Notes under the pieces: generated by a model
What the model was told of the DNA's origin: nothing
Seen by the model: the letters and a program-made list of their open reading frames with translations, nothing else
Databases searched by the model: none
Made by a program: the position numbers and the translations under genes
Shown here: positions 53,605 to 59,569 of the stretch, one piece after another
How the letters are laid out: each line of letters begins with the position of its first letter
Numbering within the stretch: position 1 is the first letter of the stretch
Assembly (NCBI GenBank): GCA_035292885.1
Contig: DATDPG010000019.1
Location: forward strand, 1-59,569
Reading direction: 5' to 3'
DNA from: Bdellovibrionota bacterium
GTDB lineage: Bacteria > Bdellovibrionota_G > JALEGL01 > DATDPG01
Length of the DNA: 59,569 bases

Positions 53605-56600
53605 TCAACCCCCCTTCGTCAGATCGCCGGTGAGGTACGCCTGCATGAGTTCGTTCTCCTCGCCCGGATTCATTCCTTCACTCCCCGGTTTCCAGGCGCC
53701 CATTCCGCCCAGGCCTCCCGGTTCCGCCTTCGTGATCTTCACCAGCGTTTCTTTCGGGACCGTATTGACGGCGTGGTTGTCCGCCTCGAAGCCGAAGACG
53801 AACTTCATTTTCGCCTTCGACTTATGGAACAGAGAATCGAGCTGGTGCATCGGAGGGAGCCAGCCGCGCGTGATCGACTGGTGCGAGCCGTATCTAAAGC
53901 TCGCCTGATAGCCGGTGTTGCCCGAGAGCGCCCTTCCGTCCGGCCGAGTCTCGTGCGCCTTAACCGTTTTTTCTGTGGCGATGAAGGCGCCGTGCTTCAT
54001 CATAATGATGTGGTAGGGGTAGGCCGGATTGAATTTCACCCGCAGCATGAGGCGAGCCACGCGATAACGGGGATCGTTCGGCTTCCATCCGGTGTACGGC
54101 CGGTCGGCGGGATTCGCGTCGACGTAAACATAATCGCCCTCGTTCAGTTTGAGATCCTTGGCCGCCTTTGGATTCATGTTGATTTCGTATTCCCCGACGC
54201 CGGGGGTTCGTTTGTCCATTCGATAGGGATCCCCGAACTGATTGCTCCAGATCGCGTGCCAATCGGTGACCGCCCAGCTGGAATGTGTCGTGTGCCGTGA
54301 TTTCGGTGTGAGAGCGAAGAACCGATACCCCTTTTCCCAGAGGGGGTTCTTCGTCGCCTTCGCTTCCTTCCATGAAAGTTTTACGTTCCGGACTTGCCGT
54401 TCATCCGGGCCCATGGCCGTGCGGGGGATGCCATAGTCGTCCGGCCGGATCCAGGGGTTGGTGGAGACGATGACGTTGGGAAGATACGGCGTCGCTTCCG
54501 GTCCCTCGCGGTGGACGATGAAGTTCTCGCCGTACTCCATGACCTCCGGTTCGTCGTTGTAAGCCTGTAACCGTCCGGTCGGCGTGAAAAACGGAAGGCT
54601 GTCGTGGATCTGCTCGTAAAACGGGATTCGAGGATACGTTCGGAAGAGCATGAGCGCGGCCCCCGGTTCGCCGTATTTGCCCTTCATAATATCTGTGAGC
54701 TGATAACCCTGTGTGGTAGTCGAGCTGTCGAGGAGCCGCTGGATATAAACATCCGAGCTTCCCTCGAGAATGAATTTCCAATACTCGGCGCAGCGGGGGT
54801 CGTGAATCAGCTCGCCCAGCTTCTTCGCAACATCGGCCAGGATTCGCGCGTCGTCGTGCGTGTTGTAAACCGGCTTAATTCCGCCTTTCCAGATCTGGAG
54901 GAACGGGTTTGAACAGGACGCCGTGATTTCGCGGACGTCCGTTTCGATCCAGGAGTTCGCGGCCAGCGCGATGTCCGAATACTCGACGGAGGCCGTCATT
55001 TCGATCTCGTTCGCAACGATCATCTCGACGTTCGGATCCACGTTGAAGATCATTTCGTAGACCCATTTCGCGTTGTTGATGAGGTTCACGTTCGTAAACC
55101 ACATGACTTTGGTGGGCGTCGGCATATGCGACTTGCCCGTAAAGTTGCGCGGCCCCTTCTTCGTTTTGGCGATCAGCGGCTTGTCGCCGTAATTCCAGTA
55201 CGCCGGTTCCTCTCCGCGGGAAATTTCGCGGACATGGATCTCCTTCGGTTTGGCGTTCGGATCGACGTTGCAGTGGAACGGATCCTCCGCGACCCACGAT
55301 CCGAAACCGTATCCCACGCCTTCCGCTCCCTGAAAGAGAGCGGCTTTGTAATTCCCGGCCCAGGTGTAGCTTCCGGCGCCCGGCTTTCCGATGTTTCCCG
55401 TCAGAATGAGGGGCAAATACGCCGCGCGGTTTACCTCCGTCGCGTGGAACCAATGGTTGATCCCCTCGCCGACATGGATCGCCGCCGGTGAGATCGTGGC
55501 GAAGTCGTCGGCCAGCTTAACAATCAAATCCTTCGGGGCATGCGTGATCTCCTGCACCGTATCGAGGTCGTAATCCTGTAAGTGACGGTGGTACATCGAA
55601 AGAAGCGTCATCACTTTCACACTTTTGCCGCCGGTCAGTTTTACCGTCCATTCGCCTTCGAGAGCGGGATCGATCCCTTTCGACGCCAGGGTTTTGCCGA
55701 CGTCGTCCCGGGTAACGGCTTTGAACGACTTCGAGGCTTCGTCGTAGACAACGTAGTCGGGGAGTTTCGTCCGATTTTCGTCGGTGAGCCCATGGATCTT
55801 ATACGACGGGCCGTTCTTTAGGTCCGCCGGTTTATATCCGGGGAACAGTTCTGCGGCCGAAAGCCGCCGCGAAGTATCGGTTCGGACCAGAAGCGGAAAA
55901 TCGGTGAACTGTTTGACGAAGGCAGCATTGTATTGCTTCCGATCGATCATCAGTTTCGTCACGCCGAGCAATAGGGCTGCGTCGGTCTGCGGACGGACCG
56001 GAATCCAATAGTCCGCTTTCGTTGCGGGAGGGCTGTATTCCGGCGCGATGCAGACGATCTTGGCGCCTCTTTCCATCGTTTCGATGAAGAAATGGGAGTC
56101 GGGCCTTTTATTTTCGACCAGATTCTTGCCCAACTGGACGTGTAATTTGGTGTGCCGGAGATCGTTGAAATCGCAATCGGCCGCCTGAAGACCGTGAACG
56201 AACGGATGGCCGGGAGCCTGGTCGCCGTGCCATGTATAATTCGACCATGCTCGCGCGCCTTTGGCTTTGTCCGGTTCGACGCCGCGGACATGGGCGTCGA
56301 GAAGTCCCAGCATGTTGGCAAAGCGGTACATTCCATACTTGCCGATGACGCCGAGAAGTCCCATTCCACCGCGTAACTTGAATGTCCTTGTTCCGGCTCC
56401 CTCCAGATACGACATCATGTCGGGGTGATACCCCTGATCCAAGAGCCGTTTTTTCCCCTCTTCGCCGCTGTAACGTTTTGCGATCGCGATCATTCCCTTC
56501 GCGATATACGTGTTGGCTTCGTCCCATCCGATCGGGTCGAACGTGTCGCTGCCCCGGGAATCGAAATGATATTTCTTTTTGAGTTCCGGAGTCAGGTCGG

Positions 56601-57042
56601 GAAATCCGTCGTCCGCCCATTGTTTCCATCCCTTGCGGATGATCGGATGCCGCAGGCGATGCGGTCCGTATACACGCCGCTGGAACGTGAAGCCGTTCAA
56701 GCAGCCGCGCGGATTCCACGCATACGTCGCCTTGTTTCCGTAAAGGTCTTTGACTTTGTGATTGTCGTAATTCTGCTCGCTCCGCAGAAAAATTCCGTTT
56801 CGGACGAAGCCGCGCAGCCGGCATTCATGCGTGCAATTCGGTGAGCAGACCCAGGTGAACGAATCGTCGTATCGGTATTGGTCGAGGTAGACCTTTTCCC
56901 AACCGCGGTTCGGGTATCCGGCCAGCGGGTTGCCGACCTCGGTGGTCAACGGTTTCAGTGAGCCGAACGCGAATGCTCGGGGAGCGGAAAGAGCCACGCC
57001 TGCGGCGGAGCTGACCTTAATAAAGTTGCGTCGGTTCATCAT
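53605..57042 (-). CDS. nxrA: Molybdopterin alpha subunit, nitrite oxidoreductase/nitrate reductase-like (DMSO reductase family type II)
   Basis: 1145 residues, matching the length of Nitrospira NxrA. The N-terminus is a Tat signal (NRRNFIKVSSAAGVALSAP), so the enzyme is periplasmic. The 4Fe-4S motif is C66-x3-C70-x3-C74 with C114; the first ligand is Cys rather than the His of NarG. By alignment with NarG Asp222 the molybdenum ligand is probably Asp274 in YTWHGDQAPGHP. Later MGD-binding boxes include KLHVQLGKNLVENKRPDSHF and NIGKPGAGSYTWAGNYK. Type II enzymes of this kind oxidise nitrite or reduce nitrate, selenate or (per)chlorate; the direction cannot be read here. ATG 57042 overlaps the ferredoxin stop. 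Confidence 0.92.
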   Translation of the reverse strand: MMNRRNFIKVSSAAGVALSAPRAFAFGSLKPLTTEVGNPLAGYPNRGWEKVYLDQYRYDDSFTWVCSPNCTHECRLRGFVRNGIFLRSEQNYDNHKVKDLYGNKATYAWNPRGCLNGFTFQRRVYGPHRLRHPIIRKGWKQWADDGFPDLTPELKKKYHFDSRGSDTFDPIGWDEANTYIAKGMIAIAKRYSGEEGKKRLLDQGYHPDMMSYLEGAGTRTFKLRGGMGLLGVIGKYGMYRFANMLGLLDAHVRGVEPDKAKGARAWSNYTWHGDQAPGHPFVHGLQAADCDFNDLRHTKLHVQLGKNLVENKRPDSHFFIETMERGAKIVCIAPEYSPPATKADYWIPVRPQTDAALLLGVTKLMIDRKQYNAAFVKQFTDFPLLVRTDTSRRLSAAELFPGYKPADLKNGPSYKIHGLTDENRTKLPDYVVYDEASKSFKAVTRDDVGKTLASKGIDPALEGEWTVKLTGGKSVKVMTLLSMYHRHLQDYDLDTVQEITHAPKDLIVKLADDFATISPAAIHVGEGINHWFHATEVNRAAYLPLILTGNIGKPGAGSYTWAGNYKAALFQGAEGVGYGFGSWVAEDPFHCNVDPNAKPKEIHVREISRGEEPAYWNYGDKPLIAKTKKGPRNFTGKSHMPTPTKVMWFTNVNLINNAKWVYEMIFNVDPNVEMIVANEIEMTASVEYSDIALAANSWIETDVREITASCSNPFLQIWKGGIKPVYNTHDDARILADVAKKLGELIHDPRCAEYWKFILEGSSDVYIQRLLDSSTTTQGYQLTDIMKGKYGEPGAALMLFRTYPRIPFYEQIHDSLPFFTPTGRLQAYNDEPEVMEYGENFIVHREGPEATPYLPNVIVSTNPWIRPDDYGIPRTAMGPDERQVRNVKLSWKEAKATKNPLWEKGYRFFALTPKSRHTTHSSWAVTDWHAIWSNQFGDPYRMDKRTPGVGEYEINMNPKAAKDLKLNEGDYVYVDANPADRPYTGWKPNDPRYRVARLMLRVKFNPAYPYHIIMMKHGAFIATEKTVKAHETRPDGRALSGNTGYQASFRYGSHQSITRGWLPPMHQLDSLFHKSKAKMKFVFGFEADNHAVNTVPKETLVKITKAEPGGLGGMGAWKPGSEGMNPGEENELMQAYLTGDLTKGG

Positions 57043-57572
57043 GTCTCTCTCCTTGGTTCAATGGAAATCGCTGCCGGTTTGGAAACGGTTGAACAGGCCG
57101 GAATACAAAAACCGCATCCGTCGCACGACTCGTTGATGTGCGGCCGCCCGTCGATCAGGTCGATTGCCTTCTGCGGGCAGGCCGATGCACACATTCGGCA
57201 TTCGGATCCCGTCTCGGACGCGCAGTACGAGGAATGAAAAACGGCCGTGCCGATCGGAAGTTTTACCGTTGGAAGCGTGAGAGCGTTTCGATCGCATGCG
57301 GCCGCACAAGGATAACCTTCACAAAAGAGACAGCCCGATCGGTCGAAGCGGAGAACGGGAAGGGGCGGATCTCCCTCCAGATGAATGAGATGTTTCGGAC
57401 AGCCCTCGACGCATCCGCCGCAGGCATCGCAAGACGAGAAGAGCCGTTCAAAGTTTTCGGTGCCCGGGGGAAAGATGGAACCGCGAGCTTTGTGAACGAC
57501 CTTAGCCCGGACCGAAGAAGCAAAACGTCCGGTGAGGAAACGCCGGCGTTCGAGAGAAAAAGGGGACGCCAT
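57039..57572 (-). CDS. NapF-like polyferredoxin with twin-arginine start
   Basis: 177 residues from ATG 57572; the frame is open upstream but that part covers the preceding gene, and ATG 57572 overlaps its stop (ATGA). The N-terminus is SPFSLERRRFLTGRF, a twin-Arg motif without a strong hydrophobic core, as in NapF. Four cysteine clusters follow: CDACGGCVEGCP, CLFCEGYPCAAACD, CRMCASACP and CDGCGFCIPACS. NapF in E. coli helps mature the molybdenum enzyme in the cytoplasm. Its stop overlaps the alpha-subunit start by 4 bp, tight translational coupling that supports the same maturation role here. Confidence 0.92.
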   Translation of the reverse strand: MASPFSLERRRFLTGRFASSVRAKVVHKARGSIFPPGTENFERLFSSCDACGGCVEGCPKHLIHLEGDPPLPVLRFDRSGCLFCEGYPCAAACDRNALTLPTVKLPIGTAVFHSSYCASETGSECRMCASACPQKAIDLIDGRPHINESCDGCGFCIPACSTVSKPAAISIEPRRET

Positions 57573-58465
57573 CAATGAATCTCTTGGGCCAAATATCCTT
57601 CCACGCAGCGCTCGCACGCCCCGTTCTCCCGCCTCCATTCGGGCGAATCGGTTCGGACTCGCGCGGCCACACGATCCAGGTCGGCCGGATCCGCCCAGGC
57701 CGACGTGGGAAATCCGCAAAGAGGGCAATGGGGCGTGCCGGCTTCATCTTCCGCGAAAGAGAGGAGCCACTCTTGTGTGGGATGAGCCTCGCGCCGAATC
57801 GTTTCGGCCAGAGTGCTCAATGTCTCCGCCGTTCGTCGCGGATAACAATAGGAAAGCCGGTGTTCAAACTCTTGCCGAGCCGATCCGGTGTCGATCCCGA
57901 GATTCCGAAGGCGGGCTTCGACGGACATGGACCAAAGAAGTGAAAACCGCTCTTGAGCCGCTTTTTGTCCCGCGGGTGTTGCGGAGCGCCACGCTCGGGA
58001 CGGTTGATAGGCGAATGCCGGATCGAGCATGTCTGCGATGTGCATCCATTCCGCGTTTAGGAAGTAATCGAAATAAGGTTGAAGAAAGCGCTGGGGTCGG
58101 ACGGAAAGCCGGACAAAGAGCTGATCGGGATTCCCCTGGGGCACGATTAAATCCGCTCCCTCGTTCTTGGGAGCGTGAGTCACCGCCAGTTCGATTCGCT
58201 TCAGCTTCGCAAGAAGGGGATAGTGAAGCAGACTTTTTTCGAGCTGCTCTTGGAAACCGAGCGTTCGAAAGTAACGGAGTTCCAACTCCTCAAAGGAAGC
58301 GGCTCGTTGGGAATGGGGGAGTTCGTAAATGGGGTGCGATTCTTTGGCGTATTGCCGGACGATCTCCATATCGTCCTTGCGCTCGCGACGGTTGACTTCG
58401 AGCTGCACGGTTTGCCGCAACAGTTCGGGATCGAGATGAAAGAGAGAGCGCGCCGAGGAAGACAT
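57572..58465 (-). CDS. Unknown protein with C-terminal zinc ribbon, coupled to the molybdoenzyme operon
   Basis: 297 residues from ATG 58465, 2 bp after the stop of the cyclic-nucleotide-domain gene; its stop overlaps the NapF-like start. No signal or membrane span. The first ~200 residues are helical and charged (HLDPELLRQTVQLEVNRRERKDDMEIVRQYAKES; SVRPQRFLQPYFDYFLNAEWMHIADMLDP). The end carries a zinc-ribbon-like HCPLCGFPTSAW and then CERCVEGYLAQEI. FdhE, the maturation protein of formate dehydrogenases, also pairs a helical body with C-terminal Cys-x-x-Cys ribbons, so an FdhE-like role (checking or inserting the cofactor) is my best guess, not established. Confidence 0.78.
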   Translation of the reverse strand: MSSSARSLFHLDPELLRQTVQLEVNRRERKDDMEIVRQYAKESHPIYELPHSQRAASFEELELRYFRTLGFQEQLEKSLLHYPLLAKLKRIELAVTHAPKNEGADLIVPQGNPDQLFVRLSVRPQRFLQPYFDYFLNAEWMHIADMLDPAFAYQPSRAWRSATPAGQKAAQERFSLLWSMSVEARLRNLGIDTGSARQEFEHRLSYCYPRRTAETLSTLAETIRREAHPTQEWLLSFAEDEAGTPHCPLCGFPTSAWADPADLDRVAARVRTDSPEWRRENGACERCVEGYLAQEIH

Positions 58466-58467
58466 AG

Positions 58468-58917
58468 CTAAACGGATTTGCGGGCGCTCTTCCTCTTGAT
58501 TTCGTTTCCCCCTTTTAGGAACTTCAGTTCGTGCACTAAAAGAGGATCGGAGTGTTGAATCCAATGGAGAAGCGTCGACTTTTCAGTAAAGGAAACCAGA
58601 ACGTCATTCACGACGAGGGCCGTAAGCGGGTAGGGCTGATTCGCCACCAACGAAGCGAGGCCCAACATGGCGCCAGGTCCGGCTTTCAGCGGCGCGTGTA
58701 GGTCCTTCTCCGTGATTCGGAGTTCGACGGCGCCCTCGTGAATCACAAAGAGGCCGTACGGAAGGTGCCCTCGGTAAAAAAGAACTTGTCCCGCTTTATA
58801 CCGAGAGGGGGGAATTCGCCTTTTCCAGTCGGTCAGAGATTTCGGACCGATGGTCAGAGCCAAGGGGATGGAAGCCACGAAGTCTCCGTTGGGCGATACA
58901 GCCAGCATCATCCCCAT
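58468..58917 (-). CDS. Stand-alone cyclic-nucleotide-binding domain protein
   Basis: 149 residues. One cNMP-binding beta-roll: YKAGQVLFYRGHLPYGLFVIHEGAVELRI, then PGAMLGLASLVANQPYPLTALVVNDVLVSF. This is the Crp/PKA fold, but there is no C-terminal helix-turn-helix, only a basic tail (LKGGNEIKRKSARKS), so it is not a classic Crp regulator. The Arg and Glu that bind cAMP phosphate are not evident. Start uncertain: TTG 58938, ATG 58917 or 58911; no strong ribosome site. It sits 2 bp upstream of the zinc-ribbon gene in the operon. It may sense a ligand and act through protein contacts. Confidence 0.82.
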   Translation of the reverse strand: MGMMLAVSPNGDFVASIPLALTIGPKSLTDWKRRIPPSRYKAGQVLFYRGHLPYGLFVIHEGAVELRITEKDLHAPLKAGPGAMLGLASLVANQPYPLTALVVNDVLVSFTEKSTLLHWIQHSDPLLVHELKFLKGGNEIKRKSARKSV

Positions 58918-58953
58918 TGTTAAGATCCCACGGTTCAAAAAACATGAGCTGAA

Positions 58954-59569
58954 TCAGGCTATGGAAGATTTTTTAACGGATTCCGACCGGCTCTCGGGGA
59001 ACGTGCACCACGGTTCACCTCCGAGATAGTTCCCGTTGACGGCGTAAGCCCGTGAACGAGAGCCGCCGCAAATCGAGCGATAGACGCAGCCGCCGCAATT
59101 TCCAATCAGGAGTTTTGGATTTCGAAGATCGAAAAAGAGGCGGGAGTTTCGGTAGACGTCCGCCAGGCGATCGGTTCGGATATTGCCCGCGCGAATCGGC
59201 AGAAAGCCGCTCGGGAAAAGCTCGCCTTCATGGGAGACGAACATGAACCCGTTCCCGGAGTTCACGGTCTTCGGAGCCAGGCCGATGCTCCCCCCGGGAC
59301 CGATGGCCCGGCGAAGTTGCGCCGGCATCGTGCGTGTCGACGTGATTCCGCCTTCTCGTTCGCACACGTAACGGCGGTAATGCGGAGCCTCCGTCACCTT
59401 TAAAACGAAATCGTGTGCCCGATTCAGTTCGTACAGCGTTTCAAACGCCCGCTCGCACATTTCCGAATTCAAGTGTTGAAGAGCGTTGCCCCTGCCGGTC
59501 GGCACCAAGAAGAAGACCTCCCAAAAGACGGTTCCCAAGCGGATCGCCAGCTCGCCCATCTCTTTCAGA
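58954..59569 (-). CDS. Radical SAM/SPASM protein, NirJ/AhbD-like C-terminal part (5' partial)
   Basis: The frame runs off the right edge (codons for LKE precede Met 59559). Visible is the second half of a radical SAM protein: FWEVFFLVPTGRGNALQHL, TEAPHYRRYVC, NSGNGFMFVSHEGELFPSGFLPIRAGNIR, and a SPASM domain NCGGCVYRSICGGSRSRAYAVNGNYLGGEPWC with Cys ligands for auxiliary clusters. The closest family by eye is the haem d1/AhbD/NirJ-related group often near respiratory genes. The catalytic CxxxCxxC lies outside the window. It ends 37 bp before the cyclic-nucleotide gene on the same strand and may start the operon. Confidence 0.85.
   Translation of the reverse strand, partial: LKEMGELAIRLGTVFWEVFFLVPTGRGNALQHLNSEMCERAFETLYELNRAHDFVLKVTEAPHYRRYVCEREGGITSTRTMPAQLRRAIGPGGSIGLAPKTVNSGNGFMFVSHEGELFPSGFLPIRAGNIRTDRLADVYRNSRLFFDLRNPKLLIGNCGGCVYRSICGGSRSRAYAVNGNYLGGEPWCTFPESRSESVKKSSIA

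Noticed and set aside
53605-57042. Alternative call as ethylbenzene dehydrogenase alpha subunit, suggested by the EB_dh-type gamma domain
   Set aside because: Length, Fe-S motif region and the beta-subunit phrases fit the NXR/periplasmic nitrate reductase branch better; the EB_dh haem domain is shared by all type II enzymes.

Overview
The window (59,569 bp) reads as one chromosomal stretch of a Gram-negative (diderm) bacterium: lipoproteins with clear lipoboxes, outer-membrane-type beta strands, Tat signals and c-type cytochromes that must mature outside the cytoplasm. MenA, pyruvate:ferredoxin oxidoreductase, a six-haem cytochrome and a large molybdenum enzyme point to a respiratory, at least facultatively anaerobic life style. 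Two eukaryote-like RRM proteins, a Ser/Thr kinase, a copper-monooxygenase-like lipoprotein and long Ig-repeat secreted proteins recall deltaproteobacterial, Bdellovibrionota or Nitrospirota type genomes, but the lineage cannot be fixed from sequence alone. No rRNA, tRNA or CRISPR array was seen.

Layout. 1-1.8 kb: JAMM protease, ubiquitin-like sulfur carrier and MoeB/rhodanese activating enzyme, overlapping like an operon. 2.1-6.1 kb: two hybrid histidine kinases with no DNA-binding regulator beside them. 6.1-9.4 kb: a two-domain glycosyltransferase and a GH130 mannoside-phosphorylase-like enzyme. 9.4-18.8 kb: mixed genes (HEAT protein, lytic transglycosylase remnant, MFS carrier, PEBP protein, AsmA-like protein, ABC exporter, Ser/Thr kinase, PHM-like lipoprotein and partner lipoprotein). 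18.8-23.5 kb: a dense inverted-repeat patch, BtpA-family barrel, ferritin-like protein, two RRM proteins with recognisable terminators, OsmC, a collapsed methyltransferase, ROK kinase and a GIY-YIG protein. 23.7-28.3 kb: PFOR and a dihydroorotate-dehydrogenase-like flavoprotein in one unit. 28.4-37.7 kb: secreted proteins of unknown function, amino-acid permease, di-iron protein, six-haem NapC-like cytochrome, DUF2339-type membrane protein, small OMP, GNAT. 37.7-41.1 kb: acr3, AhpD-like, menA and adenine deaminase on the minus strand. 41.2-45.5 kb: a large lipoprotein metalloprotease with six Ig repeats and a PKD domain, followed by a broken copy of its own N-terminus. 45.5-48.6 kb: a gene graveyard with two IS91-like transposase remnants, 3' fragments of queD and argH, and one intact AT-rich cysteine-repeat protein. 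48.6-49.8 kb: DoxX and a lipoprotein.

50.0 kb to the right edge is the most coherent system: a minus-strand, mostly overlapping operon running radical SAM/SPASM protein, cyclic-nucleotide-domain protein, unknown zinc-ribbon protein, NapF-like ferredoxin, Tat-exported molybdopterin alpha subunit, an 83-aa unknown protein, Fe-S beta subunit, TorD-like chaperone, and a di-haem cytochrome c fused to an ethylbenzene-dehydrogenase-type haem-b domain. The alpha and beta subunits look most like Nitrospira-type nitrite oxidoreductase/periplasmic nitrate reductase. The three accessory proteins without known roles in this operon are the best candidates here for new biology.
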